64,000 nt of DNA, from assembly GCF_003265705.1 (NCBI RefSeq), contig NW_020312817.1, positions 28,441,926-28,505,925 of the forward strand, written 5' to 3'. Below the pieces are notes generated by a model. The model was not told where the DNA came from. It saw nothing but the letters and a program-made list of their open reading frames with translations, and did not search any database. Of this stretch, positions 1-11,277 are shown piece by piece. Each line of letters opens with the position of its first letter. Positions within the stretch are counted from its first letter, which is position 1. The position numbers were made by a program, and so were the translations under genes. The stretch comes from Callorhinus ursinus (lineage: Eukaryota > Chordata > Mammalia > Carnivora > Otariidae).

Positions 1-244
1 TATGTGCAGTATTACCCTAGAGCTGGAGTTCTGCCATTCTCATTGATCGGTAAAGTTGGTCTTGGCTTGCTGTTCTTGCTGATCTTCTGGGCGGGGAGGG
101 GGCCTGTTGCCGTGGTTCCCAAATCTTTGCCAGAGGTGGAATTGCCCCGCCCTTGTCGGTCTGGGCTAAGTAATCTGTTTTGGATTGCTCTCGGGAGCTT
201 TTGTTCCCTGCAAGCTCTTGGTACAGCTTTGGAGGATGAGAGTG

Positions 245-255
245 AAAATGGCGGC
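245..255 (+). promoter_or_regulatory. Antisense-oriented YY1-like motif in the L1 5'UTR
   Basis: The plus strand reads AAAATGGCGGC, a good YY1-type core pointing away from the L1 sense direction. It also contains an ATG (248-250) with A at -3 and G at +4, a strong Kozak context. That ATG is an internal methionine of a plus-strand frame (185-523, 112 codons from its first ATG, 91 from this one). No evidence of transcription can be seen from sequence alone. Confidence 0.35.
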
Positions 256-1026
256 CTCCCAGTCTCCGCCCGGAGGAGCCGAGAACTCGGGGCCCCACTC
301 CTCAGTGCGCCCCCAGAGAAAAGCAGTCAATCACTCCTGTCTCCCCGGTCTCCGGCTGCACTCCGTGCTCACCCAGCCTGTGACCGAGCGTTTCTGTTTC
401 TGGCACCCGAGTTGGTGTCAAGTCTCCAAACCCAGCAGATCCCTGCAGTGCGCTCCCGTACCACTCCTCCCAGGGGAGGACGTGGAGTCTCCCTGGATCT
501 GCCACTTGTTGGGTCCCTGCTGAAGGAGCAGTGGCCCGACTGGGCTACAGATCACGGTTTATGGCAACCCCGAACTGAGAGCCCGTGCCTTGGCTCTGTC
601 TCTGCAGCTGGCTTCCCTGCTCCGATACCTGGGAGCTCTGCCGCACTCAGGCACCCCCGGTCTTTCTCTGACCTCAGGGTCCTGAGACCACACTGTCCCG
701 TGAGGGTTCAATCCTGGCTTAATCACTAGAGCGACGTCCCTCAGTGGAGCAGACTTCTAAAAGTTCTGATTTTGTGCTCCGCGGCTCTATCACTTGCCGG
801 AAGTGGCCGATGGAGGCCCCCTCCCCCACCGTCTATCCTCCCGAATATTGCCTCGGATTCACTTCTCCGCACGTCCTACCTTCCAGAAAGTGGTCGCTTT
901 TCTGTTCAGAGTGTTGTTACTATTCTTATCTTCGATCTCCTGTTGAGTTCGTAGGTGTTCAGAATGGTTTGATCCCTATCCAGCTGAATTCCTGAGACCA
1001 GATGAAATCCAGGCCTCCTACTTCTT

Positions 1027-1035
1027 GCCATCTTG
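1027..1035 (-). promoter_or_regulatory. YY1-type site at the L1 5' end
   Basis: The minus strand reads CAAGATGGC, starting 12 bases inside the L1 5' end at 1046. In human L1 a YY1 site at the equivalent place directs accurate transcription start. The same role here is inferred from position and motif. Confidence 0.6.
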
Positions 1036-1046
1036 CTCTGCTCCCC

Positions 1047-2829
1047 AAAATAATGGTGTTTAATTGTATGGCAAATAGCAGTTCTTTAGTTCTCAAAAAT
1101 TAGTGGCCTAAATCTTCAGATAATTCGTATGTAACATAGCTACAGAATGGAAGAGAAAATATTTTATTTTCATTTCACAATACTACACAAACTTGCTTAG
1201 TGCTACTTGCATATGCTATGCAAATTTAGAATACATCTTTTCCTATCAACTAGGCAATAGATAAACCTTTTTTATAAATGTGTCAATAACATTACTGTCT
1301 CGTTTGCAAAAAAACCCCCTGATTTTTATAACACATTTCCAAAATAAAAGTAGGCTTTTGTGCATCTGGGAAATCCACATTATTTCTGTTTAAAAAAAAA
1401 AAAGTTGACTACCAATTTTTCTTTGTAAAGAGCATTGAAGTGGCAAAATCCAGCTTGTATCTTTTCATAAAGTTTGGTCATTGCAGTAGTAAAAAGAACT
1501 TTTAGTGTAGTAGTTAGGGAAGTTGCCACAAGTACAGGAAAACATAACATAATTTTTGAAACATCTCTTCAAAAAAGATTTAGGAGGTATACCATTATTA
1601 TGATTGTTGCACTTAGGCTCTAGATATAAATTTAGAATGAGACTTGATGCATCTGTTCCTTTCCTGGTTAGAGCCAAAGGGTTCTATGACAACAACTCTG
1701 TGATTCTTTTTTTTCCCCACAGAAACATTAATGATTGACTGTAGCCTCAATATTAATTGACTCACTGATTAAACAAGTCCTATATGAAATGAGCTTTGAC
1801 GGTTTCTGTTAACATGTTATAAGACATTATGGCTTATCCTTAAAGTTGTAGGGGGAAAAAAAACACCTTTTTAATAAGGAGCATGTTCATATTTCTTTCA
1901 TGATTCTTACTCTATTTGATGCTTTATCTCTGGAGGAAGTCTTGTTTTCCCATGTAACATACAGCCAATTTGATAGATGTTTATAACAGGTCTCCTCAAA
2001 AAATACCAAAACCCAAATAGACTCAAGTTTCTGCTGTGATAAAATCATACTCTTCATGGATCTCAGTGTCATGATGCCCTGGCCACTTTTCTTATGACCA
2101 TCCCGATGTTATTGAAATCCCATACTCTACAGACTGTTTAAGGTTGAAATTTGAAAATTGTCTATCATAAGTTCTCTGATCATTGGATTTCATCCATTTT
2201 CTTTGAGCAAACAAATCCATGAAAAATATATCTTCAGTTGTATTTAAACTTCCTTGATACCCCAATATGAAGTTTAAAGAGGACTGCAGTGAGCAAAGCA
2301 CAATGTTCGAGACTGCTCATAAAGAGTGATGATAAGGCCAGGAGAAAAGAGTTAAAGAGATTGATTCTTCTGCTTTCATCTCAGAAATCAAGTTCTTTTG
2401 CCCATCTAGACATAAATAATATCCTTGAGAAATATTCCCATTTTCTTTTTCTCTGACTCAGAAACAATAGTTATGGCAGTAGTAGGCTTCATATTGAGAA
2501 TGCAAAGATTTATGGATCTTACTTATTTTTGTCTTTCTTGACTTATCACTGATGTGGTGAAAATCTGGAAATCATGGGCAAACAGGAATATTTTTTCTAG
2601 AAATAATCATTGCTAACTTCCTGGTGCTACTATTCTCCGTGGTAAGAGAAAAACTAAAAACCTCCTTCAAAATTCACTAATAGAGTCATCATTATGAACA
2701 TACATCAATATGGTTATTATCCTCATATTTATGCAACTCAACAAGGATTTCTCTGTATCTCTGTATTAGGGTAGTTTTGGGGGGAATTGACTCTGACATT
2801 GGCATTTGAGAGTTATGCTTTAAACCCGA
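1047..2829. other. AT-rich sequence, nothing recognised
   Basis: Mostly AT-rich DNA with short A and T runs. No SINE or L1 signature, splice-flanked long frame or RNA-gene motif was recognised. The longest frames (60-70 codons) have no recognisable similarity. Confidence 0.5.
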
Positions 2830-3028
2830 GTTTAGTAAACTTTGTCTATAGAAAGCTAAATGATACCTATTGGGCTTGTGGTCTACAGTATCAACTCTGT
2901 TGTTATAGTGTAAAAGCAGCCAGAGAGAACAGATAAGTGAGTATGTGTGGCTGTGTTCCAGTCAAACTTTCTCTACAGAAACAGATGGTTGGTCGGATTT
3001 CACCGCCAGGCAGCAGTTTGACAGCTCC
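2830..3028 (+). mobile_element. hAT-Charlie-type MITE relic
   Basis: The segment matches the pattern of a common mammalian non-autonomous hAT element. It starts near GTAAACTTTGTCTATAGAAAG, passes through AAAAGCAGCCAGAGA and GTGTGGCTGTGTTCCA, and ends with degraded CAGCAGTTTGACAGCTCC, standing in for the usual TTTGCCGACCCCTG terminus. Heavy divergence fits an insertion older than the carnivoran radiation. The exact subfamily was not assigned. Confidence 0.6.
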
Positions 3029-3849
3029 TTAAGAGTTCCACATTAGACACTAGATATATTCAGCATAGATGTTGGCCTTTGCCAGGAACTAAATTATGTG
3101 TCAAAAGCATTTTGTCTTAAGGTAGCATATTTCAAACTCATAATTAATTTGTAGAATAATAGGAATGATTGGTAGTAGCGTAGTGATACAAATTCTAAGA
3201 TTTGTATGGTTTGGAAATGTCTAAGGCCAAAATAAAGTTCATGATTACTTCAACTCTTTAGATGGAAGTGTTCAGGTATACGCCGTTGGTGATTATTAGC
3301 AGTTATTATTTTTGCATAGAGGGGTATGGTTTCTAAAACAAATATCAGTCCCTTGCATAATTTGAAATTAGAGTATATTGTTAATCTACTCACCTTGAAA
3401 TTTGAGAGCTTGACAATTTGTAATGGTAGCTCAAAATAATATCCTGTAGAACATAGGTGAGATAAGAATGATTTCTGTTTCTCTCCTGGTCTAACATTTA
3501 GTGGTTCTATGCAAATGAGTACATGAAGGTTCTTATCAAATGTGACTGAACTTGGAAAGTGTATGAGGGAAGAATAATGACTATTCTTCTAGAAATTATC
3601 TCTTACACATCATGTTTATTTTGATGTTTGCCTAGGGTCCTAATTCTGAATAAATTCTATGAGACTTTTAAGATTGTCTTTTCTTTTTTTTACTTCATTT
3701 TAAATGATTTTGGAACATCTGTTTATATTAACTCTTTAGAAAGCATTTAAAAATAAGTTTAATTTCTAGTTTTTCTTGTTCACCTGGCTGCCAAAATTTA
3801 TTTTTGTTGTGTATTTAGTTCCTTGACTACTTCGAATGAATTTAGTTTT
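3029..3849. other. No feature recognised
   Basis: AT-rich DNA between the hAT relic and an old L1 3'UTR fragment. No repeat head or tail, TSD pair or credible exon was seen. Confidence 0.45.
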
Positions 3850-4270
3850 AATTTTTTGCTTTATATTTGGAAATTATGTAACACATAAAAATAGAGAATA
3901 GGCACCCCTACCAATCATACTCAGAAATGATCGATAATTTTTTTTTTTTTTTTTGCAACTTCATAGTTTCCTCTGTTTTAGCTTTGGAGGAGTTACAGAG
4001 CCTTAAAGCATATCTTTGATATCATGTGTCTTACCTCTTACATAAAAGCTTTATTATGATGTCTAACTGATAGATTTTTTTAAATAACAGTTTTGCCATT
4101 ATCACACATCACAACAATAAAAATTCATCACCATCATCTAATGTACAGGCTACATTCACATTTCCCAGATTGCTTTAAAAATAAATCTGTATTCTTTTTA
4201 CAGTGGTTTGTTCAAGTCAGAATACAGACAAGGTTTTAATATAACTCTAATTGTTCACTAAGCAATTTTT
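3850..4270 (-). mobile_element. Old L1M 3'UTR fragment
   Basis: On the plus strand the order is a CCCCTACCAATCATACTC block, a T-rich stretch, CCATTATCACACATCACAACAATAA, TCATCTAATGTACAGG and TTTGTTCAAGTCAGAATACAGACAAGG. This is the familiar antisense layout of an ancient L1M 3'UTR. Many substitutions and short indels indicate great age. No coding part is present. Confidence 0.5.
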
Positions 4271-4455
4271 CCCCTGAAAAGAACAGGAAGTTGAGAACAG
4301 ATCAAAAAATTCCCTTCAAATTCCTTGCCTAAATATGGTGATAGTATTACTAAAAGCACCCGTATACAAAAATTTACAGTTGAGGAACCGTAAATCTTTG
4401 ATGAAAAATAAGGATAGAGACTCAAAGATCAGGAGCAAATAAAAACTCTTAACAG

Positions 4456-4678
4456 GGGTGCTGGGGTGGCTGAGTTGGTTAAGCTTCTTCCTTCGGCTCA
4501 GGTCATGATCCCAGGGTCCTGGGATCGAGCCCCACATTGGGCTCCTTGCTCAGCATGGAGTTTGCTTCTCCCTCTCCCTCTGCCCCTCCGCCTGCTTGTG
4601 TGTTCCCGTGTTCCCGTGTGCATGTGTGCGCTCTCTTTTTCTCTCAAATAAATAAAATCTTAAAAAAAACAACAACAC
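4456..4678 (+). mobile_element. CAN-SINE (tRNA-Lys type)
   Basis: The head GGTGGCTGAGTTGGTTAAGC holds a degraded A box. A B-box-like GGGATCGAGCCCC follows, then a CT-rich middle and AAATAAATAAAATCTTAAAA. The TSD CTCTTAACAG is at 4446-4455 and 4679-4688. It belongs to the subfamily with CCCAGGGTCCTGGGATCGAGCC. The middle carries a short internal duplication of GTGTTCCC. The A-box GCTCAG has become GCTGAG, so Pol III activity is doubtful. Confidence 0.93.
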
Positions 4679-4688
4679 CTCTTAACAG

Positions 4689-6229
4689 TTTGTATTCTTA
4701 CAAATCATTGCTGGTTTCTCGTCACCAAAAGCGTAAGCCTCAGATCCATTGCTTCATAGGCAAGGCTAAATATCTGTCGTGAGCCTAAGGGTTCCAGGTA
4801 ATTTCATGTTTCCTCTCTCACATCTGGAATTCCTGTATTTCCTCAAACGGAACTTGGCTCTAGATGTTTCTCTGCTTCTATTAGCAGTGCCTTGCCCCTC
4901 CCTCCACTTGATGTTCTTTTATGTCTGAAAGAAATGACACCTGGCTTAAAACCACAGTGATCCCTCCGTGGCTGCAGTTTCTCATAGGAGTCAAGAAATT
5001 CATGAACTTAGAGTGGTATGTTCTTTTAGCATCTATAAGAAGTTCCTATCTGGTGTTAAAAAATCTAGTTGCTTTAAAAAAATAGTTGAAAAAGAAGGAA
5101 AAAGAGAGATGGGAATAGAATAGAGAGGTGAATCGTAGAAAGAGAGTGATTTTTTTTTTTTTTTTTTTTTTTTTTTGCAGTGAAACCCATGGGAATGATA
5201 AAGGAATAAGGAGAAAAGTCAGCTTAGAATTTTATGCCATCTCTGAAGAGGGAAATAGCAAAAATGTGTAAAAGGAATTGGTGGATTGGCAGAGAGGAAG
5301 GAAGATGACCATACAGGAGTTACTAAATCCTGGGGACACAAACACGGGAAGTCACAGACAGGCAAAGAGATGGGGGGAGGGGCAATGCATGACCTGTCAC
5401 AAAGAAAAGCATTGTGACAGTGTATTAGCATCTAATCTTAACTACTGGGAGGCAAGCAATTGCAAATTGTCCTGTGAGCAAATGATGCTGAATGAAAATG
5501 CTTATACTGCCATTAGTATAAATGTAAATGAGTGAAGTTCCTCATTGTTGGCTTTTTTTGAGTTAGATCGTACACCATACTGAGGCTGAAGTCCCTCCTG
5601 AATTATGATAGATTCCTTCCAAATCCTGGTTTTGGGAACAGTTTCTTAGCCTCTCCCAGGCAGCTGCACAGTTTATTCCTAATCCGGAAGCTTCTCTTTC
5701 ATGCTAGCTCAGTCTGTGGCAAATAGCAGAGGAGAGTGATCTGAGCTTCCAAGATAATTCTGGCAGAAGAACAAAGGTGGTTTGGTGTGGAGGGCTGCAG
5801 AACAAGGGAGGCAGATAAACCAGGAGCGTGCCCAAGTTTAGACCAGAGGTGACAAGTGCTGAACCTGGGGTGGACTTGAGCCATTCTACTTCCCCCTAGC
5901 CCCGCTGCTTTGCTGCATATCTGATCCAGCTGTACAAAGCAATAGGAATTCTGACTAGCATGGAGATTGCTAAAATAGATAGAAAGGTAAAAATTGAACT
6001 TTTTTTGTTTTGTTTTAACTTAAAGTTGAAATAAGATTCAGCTGTTTAACTTCACACTCAGTGGCTTTAGTCATTTAGTCCTCACCTCCAAGAGCCAAGG
6101 TCAATGTGAGTCTTGATGAAACATGACTGACTTCTTAGCCTCAAGCTTGCTGTTGCACATTTGTTCTAATTCTTTAGCATACTCATTGCTTAAGTATTCT
6201 GTTTAAACTCCTTTCTTTAAGTGCAACGA
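4689..6229. other. Nothing recognised except a T tract
   Basis: Mixed-composition DNA with a 26-nt T tract at 5151-5176. Frames of 60-85 codons (for example 5278-5535, plus) have no recognisable family. No SINE head adjoins the T tract. Confidence 0.45.
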
Positions 6230-6599
6230 CTTTTTTTTTTTTTAATTTTAGACTTCATTTTTAAAGAGGAGTTTTAGTTTCACAGCAAAACCGAGCAGAA
6301 AGTACAGAGTTCCTATATAACTGCTATCCCCATGCAGGCAGGGTTTCCGCTACTGTCAACATCCTGTACCAGAATGGTACATTTGTTATGATTGATGAGC
6401 CTACATTAACACATCACCCAAAGTACCTGATTTCTCTTACAGTTCACTTTTGGTGTTGTACATTCCGTGGATTTGGAAAGATGAATCCACCATTGTAGTA
6501 TCATACAGTATAGTTGCATTACCCTAAAAGTCCTCAATATTCTGCCTATTCATCCCTCTCTTCCCCAACTACTCTCTAGCAACTACTAATCATTTTACT

Positions 6600-6785
6600 T
6601 TTTTTTTTTTTTTAAGAGAGGGAGAAAGGGGAAGGAGGAGTAGAAGGAGAGAGAGAAAGAATCTTAAGCAGATTCCACGCCCAGTGTAGAGCCTGACATG
6701 GGGCTCGATCTCACAACCCTGGGATCATGACTTGAGCCTAAATAAAGAGTCGGATGCTCAACCGACTGGGCCACTCAGGTACCTC
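6600..6785 (-). mobile_element. CAN-SINE, older subfamily
   Basis: It reads in reverse from a T tract through AAGAGAGGGAGA, CAGTGTAGAGCCTGACATGG and GACTGGGCCACTCAGGTACC. The AGAGTCGGATGCTCAACCGAC block marks the older subfamily. Imperfect target duplications CATTTTACT (6591-6599) and CATTTTATT (6786-6794) flank it inside the L1M 3'UTR. Confidence 0.88.
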
Positions 6786-6838
6786 CATTTTATTGTCTTT
6801 ATAGTTTTGCCTTTTCTAGAATGTCATATAGCAGGAAT

Positions 6839-7545
6839 TGAGGAGATACAGGACATACTACATACTACTCCAAAATATGGCACCTCGGCATATTGAGTAT
6901 TTAAAGCTGGAGGAATTTGAGAAACGGCAGGTGCAAGAAGTACTTTTTGACCTTCCCCTGAAGCAGGTTATAAGACCCTCATGTGAAAGGTGCCTCCCTA
7001 TACCCAGAAGAAAGGAAAATTCTTCTCTCTGAAGGTGGGGGAATACAGAGAGGAATCTGTATTGGCTTTACTTTCTCCCAGTTTACTACAATTAGCTCAT
7101 ATCTTTTGTCTTTTAACATTTCTCACAACTTTCTACTTTTCATCAAACCTAGCATAAAAATGCTCAGGTTTGGGTGCCTGGGTGGCTCAGTTGGTTAAGC
7201 GACTGCCTTCGGCTCAGGTCATGATCCTGGAGTCCCGGGATCGAGTCCCGCATCGGGCTCCCTGCTCAGCAGGGAGTCTGCTTCTCCCTCTGACCCTCTT
7301 CCCTCTCATGCTCTCTATCTCTCATTCTCTCTCTCTCAAATAAATAAATAAAATCTTAAAAAAAAAATGCTCAGGTTTACTGCTTCAGGTCTTCATTTCC
7401 TTATGAAAGCTCCTGTGTCACATAATATTTATATTAATTAAATTTATAGGCTTTTCTCTTGTTAATCTATCTTTTGTTACAGGGGCCCCAGCCAGTAATT
7501 TAGAAGAGGTGAAGGAAAAGATATTTTGTAGACTTACCTTATGAT
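6839..7545 (+). mobile_element. Probable LTR-type insertion inside the L1M, with a nested SINE
   Basis: The old L1M is interrupted here by non-L1 DNA. The block starts with TG and contains CACCTCGGCATATTGAGTATTTAAAG. It ends in an R/U5-like part with ATTAATTAAATTTATAGG, CTTGTTAATCTATCTTTTGTTACAGG and GGCCCCAGCCAGTAA. A similar tail sequence recurs near 46020-46090. No clean TSD or CA end was found, so the family and exact limits stay open. An ordinary unique insertion cannot be excluded. Confidence 0.35.
7172..7362 (+). mobile_element. CAN-SINE, near-consensus
   Basis: This is a full head-to-tail copy: TGGCTCAGTTGG (A box) and GGATCGAGTCCC (B box), a CT-rich stretch and AATAAATAAATAAAATCTT. 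A 16-bp perfect TSD, AAAAATGCTCAGGTTT, lies at 7156-7171 and 7363-7378. It belongs to the CCTGGAGTCCCGGGATCGAGTC subfamily. The perfect TSD and intact boxes suggest a recent insertion. Confidence 0.96.
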
Positions 7546-7594
7546 TAAACTGTCGTCTTTTACTTAGTAATAGGCATTTGAATTTCCTCCATGT

Positions 7595-7870
7595 ATTTTT
7601 TTTATTATTATGTTAATCACCATACATTACATCCTTAGTTTTTGATGTAGTGTTCCATGATTCATTGTTAGCGTATAACACCCAGTGCTCCATGCAGAAC
7701 GTGCCCTCTTTGGTATCCATCAGCAGGCTAACCCATACCCCACCCCCTCCCCTCTAGAACCCTCAGTTTGTTTCTCAGAGTCAGTAGTCTCTCATGGTTT
7801 GGCTCTCCCTCCGATTTCCCCCCTTTCATTCTTCCCCTCCTGCTATCTTCTTTTTTTTTTTCTTTTTTCA
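7595..7870 (-). mobile_element. Carnivoran L1 3' tail, module 2 only
   Basis: The segment carries antisense L1 3'UTR landmarks: GTTAATCACCATACATTACATC, GTAGTGTTCCATGATTCATTG, ACACCCAGTGCTCCATGCAG, a C-rich tract (G-rich on the sense strand) and TTCCCCTCCTGCTATCTTC ending in a T tract. It covers only the distal half of the bipartite 3'UTR, so truncation happened at the internal A tract. It sits within the L1M between CTCCATGT and TCATGGCCTGC, which are contiguous in that family. Confidence 0.85.
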
Positions 7871-8383
7871 TGGCCTGCTGGCTCATTTCTTTTTAGCCCT
7901 GAATAATATTCTGTTATCTGGACATACCAGTTTATTCACCTGAAAGGACATTTTGGTTGCTTCCAGTTTGGGATAATTATAAATAAAGCATCTATAAATA
8001 TCCTTGTGCAGCTTTTTGTGTAGACATAAGTTATCAACTCATTTGGGTGAAAACCAAGGATAATGCTGTATCATATGGTAAGATACGTTTAGTTTTATAG
8101 GAAACTGTCAAATTGCCTTCCAAAGTAGTTGTACTTTTTACATTCCCACCAGAAATGAGTAAGAGTTCCTATTGTTCCATGTCTTCAGAGTTCTGGATTT
8201 TCGCCATTCTAGTGGGTGGTGTCTACTGGTATCTCATTGCTGCTTTAATTTGCATTTTCCTAATGACATAAAATGTGAAGCTTCTTTTCGTATGTTCATT
8301 TGCTATCTGTATATCTTTTTTGGTGAGGTGTCTGTTAAGGTCTTTGGCCCATTTTTTAAAACTGGGTTTTTTGTTTCTTATTG

Positions 8384-8564
8384 TTTTTTAAAGATTTATT
8401 TATTTGAGAGAGAGAGCATGAGCAGAGGAGGGGCAGAAGGAGAGAGAGAGAGAGGAAGCCGACTCCCCACTGAGCAGGGAGCCTGATATGACCCAAGACC
8501 CTGAGATGACCTGAGCTGAAACTAAGAGTAGGAGGCTTAATCGACTGAAATACCCAGGTGCCCC
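8384..8564 (-). mobile_element. CAN-SINE, diverged
   Basis: The reverse reading shows TTTTTTAAAGATTTATTTATTTGAGAG, a GA-rich run, CACTGAGCAGGGAGCCTGA and a terminal TACCCAGGTGCCCC. It interrupts L1M ORF2 between GTTTCTTATTG and TTGTTAAGTTTTAAGAG. Several changes in the B-box region (AAGACCCTGAGATGACC) show it is an old copy. Confidence 0.88.
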
Positions 8565-10680
8565 TTGTTAAGTTTTAAGAGTTCTTTGTATATTTTAGAT
8601 AACAGCATTTATCAGATACGTATTTTGCAAATATTTTCTCCCATTCTGTGGCTTATTTTTTCATTCTCTTGACAGCGTCTTATGGAGCAAAAAGAAATTT
8701 AATTATGTTTAGCTTTAATTTGTGAAGAGAGTGAAGTCAGTGTCTATATTTTTTTTTTTTGCCTGTGAGTGTCCAGTTATTCCAATTCATTGAAAAGACT
8801 ATCATTGTTCCACTATATTTTCTCCTTTGTCAAGGATCATTTGACTAGATTTATGTGGGTCTTTTTCTGTGCTCTCTATCCTAATCCACTGATCTGTGTG
8901 TCTGTTCTTTCACCGATACCACACTGTCTTGATTACAGACTGTAACTTTATGGTAAGTCTTGAGGTCTGGTAGTGTCAGTCCTCCTACTTTGTTCTTTTC
9001 CTTTAATACTGTGTTAGCTATTCTGGGTCTTTTGCCTGTCAACTTTAGAATCAGTTTGTCGATATCCATAAAATAACTTGCTGGGATTTTTACTGGGATT
9101 GTTTGGAATCTATAAATCAAATTGGGAAGAACTCAGTTTAACATGGAATGTATCTCCATTTATTTAGTTTTACAGTGATTTTGTTCATGAGAGTTTTGTA
9201 GTTTACCTCATATAGTTTTTGTATGTATTTTGTCTATACAAAATACTCCATTTTTGTGATGTTAATACAAATGGTATTTTGTTCCAAGGAACAAATTCCA
9301 TTTGTTCATTGTTGATGTTTGGGAAGGTGATTGATTTTTATGCATTAACCTTGTATACTACAAACTTAATATAATCACTTATTAGTTTCAGGAGGTTTTT
9401 TGTTTTTCTTTTTTCTTTTGCATTTTCTACAATCATGTCATCTTCAAACAAAGACAGTTTTATTTCTTCCTTTCCAATCTGAATACCTTTCCTTTATTTT
9501 TTTATTTTTTATTTTTATTTTTTCTAATTGCATTAGCTAAGACTTCCAGCATGATGTTAAAAAACAGTGGTGACAGGGGACATCCTTCCCTTGTTACCCA
9601 TCTTAGTAAGAAAACTTCAAGTTTCTTGCCATTAAGAATGATGTAGCTGTAGGGTTTTTCTGGAGTCTTAATCAAGTTAAGGAAGTTTCCCCCTATTCCT
9701 AGTTTGCTGAGAAGTTTTATCATGAATGGTTCTTATATTTTGTAAAATGCTTTTCTTGAATCCATTGATATGACCATCTGGTTTTTCTTTTTAGCCTATT
9801 GAAATGATGGAGTATAATAATTGATTTTCAAACATTCAACCAGCTTGCATACCTAGTAAAAATAACATGTGGTCATGGTGTAGAATCCTTTTTATATGTT
9901 GTTGGATTTGATTTGCTATTTTGTTGGGGATTTTTGAATTTATGTTCATGAGAGATAATGGTCTATAAGTTTCTTGTAATGTCTCATTTTGGTATTAAGG
10001 TAATCCTGGCCTTGCAGAATGAATTAAGAAGTATTCCCTCTGCTTCTGTCTTCTGGAGGAGATTGTAAAGAATTTGTATAATTTCTAACTTAACTGATAG
10101 AATTTACCTGTGAACCCATCTGGACTTGGTGTTTCCTTTTTTGAAGATAATTAATTTTTGATTCAATGTCTTTAATAGATTTAGCCTGTTCAGATCATCT
10201 GTTTCTTCACATGTGAGGTTTGGCAGATTGTCTTTTACAAAGAATTGGTCATTTAATGTAGGTTATCAAATATGTGGCATAGAGTTATTCATAGAAATCC
10301 TTTATTATCCTTTTAATGTCCATGGGATCTGTAGTAACTTCTCCTCTTTCATTTCTGATATTAATAATTTGTATCTTCTCTCTTTTTAGTTAGCCTGGCT
10401 AATGGCTTATCAATTTTTAATATTGATCTTTTTGGAGAACTAGATATTGAGTTTGTTCATTTTCTCTATTTCCAGTTTTCAATTTCAAAGGTTTCTGCTC
10501 TAATTTATTATTTCCTTTTCCCCCCTACTTTGGATTTAATATTCTTTCTCTCTCTTTTTTTTCCCCCTAATTTCCTAAGCTGGAAACTTAATTTATTGAT
10601 TTTAGATCTTTCTTTCTTTCTTTTTTAACATATGCATTTACTGCTATAAATATTCCAAAATACAAACATTTCAAAAGGGT

Positions 10681-11273
10681 TAGGATCCTCCTACCTCCTC
10701 TGTGTTCAATTCTGTTCAGGTATGGGGTTGCTGTTTGGAAGTCTTTTATTACTCTAGGCTTCTTATCTATAAATTAAAGGTGTTAGATGGGTGGTTCTTT
10801 AACTGTAATAGTATATAATCTCCTTCTTAATCTCTTCTAGTGAAGGGAAGCCAGTGCCATTGATGGGCTGTCTTAAACTTCCTGGCAACATACTCAAACT
10901 GAGCAAAAATTGTAAAACAAAAAATATATATAAACAGAAACAAAAACTTCTCCTAGTCAGGACTGCTACATAATTTGTGGAGCCAAATGAAATTTTAAAA
11001 CGTGGGATCTCTTGTTCAAAAAGCAGGTAAAAGTGCCATCAAAAATATTAAAATATGAGGCATTTTCCTATTTTCAGGTCTTTAGATCTGTCATGGTGTT
11101 TTCATTTTGTTTAATGCTATTGTGAGTAAAGAAAAATTGAAATTTAAAATTATTAGCACGAATTTTAGCATTAACCTTTATATTATGCAAGACCAGCTTT
11201 AAATGAAATATAAGAGCATTTAACTCTTACACCTAGTCATTGAAATGATACAGTTCCTATTTTGTAGCTGGTA
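10681..11273. other. No feature recognised
   Basis: DNA between the L1M and the first solo LTR. A fragment around 10975-11060 (GCTACATAATTTGTGGAGCC) vaguely resembles an old interspersed repeat but was not assignable. No credible coding frame is present. Confidence 0.4.
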
Positions 11274-11277
11274 CATG

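Larger units (their letters stand above)
1..1046 (-). mobile_element. Carnivoran LINE-1, 5'UTR/5' end (rest of element lies left of window)
   Basis: Read on the minus strand, the segment begins with a G run at 1046, continues through a YY1-like CAAGATGGC, and runs as GC- and CpG-rich sequence to the window edge. That is the layout of a carnivoran L1 5'UTR with its internal Pol II promoter. The boundary at 1046/1047 is sharp: AT-rich unique DNA follows. CpGs are well retained (about 80-900), which suggests a fairly young copy. ORF1, ORF2 and the 3' TSD would lie outside the window, so completeness and coding status cannot be judged. Open frames of 93 and 67 codons exist on the sense strand, but neither resembles L1 ORF1. 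Confidence 0.88.
6230..10680 (-). mobile_element. Ancient LINE-1 (L1M/L1MA type), 3'UTR plus part of ORF2, with nested insertions
   Basis: A T run at 6230-6243 (the poly-A tail on the minus strand) is followed by the L1M 3'UTR. ORF2 is then read antisense, ending among reverse-transcriptase domain codons. Surviving pieces are about 6244-6599, 6786-6838, 7546-7594, 7870-8383 and 8565-10680. The minus-strand frame at 9502-9723 (73 codons) still shows the RT block [18 protein letters not shown]2 is otherwise broken by many stops and frameshifts. Later insertions split it: CAN-SINEs at 6600 and 8384, a young L1 tail at 7595, and an LTR-like block with its own SINE at 6839-7545. The 5' limit near 10680 is approximate. 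Confidence 0.8.

Noticed and set aside
4..729. 241-codon plus-strand open frame
   Set aside because: It starts at GTG near the window edge, has no ATG anywhere in the frame, and lies wholly antisense in a GC-rich L1 5'UTR where long open frames arise by composition.
7172..7362. SINEs as possible tRNA genes
   Set aside because: The tRNA-like heads have box A/B remnants but no cloverleaf with a proper acceptor stem. Each continues into a CT-rich body, an AATAAA-rich tail and TSDs, so they are SINEs.
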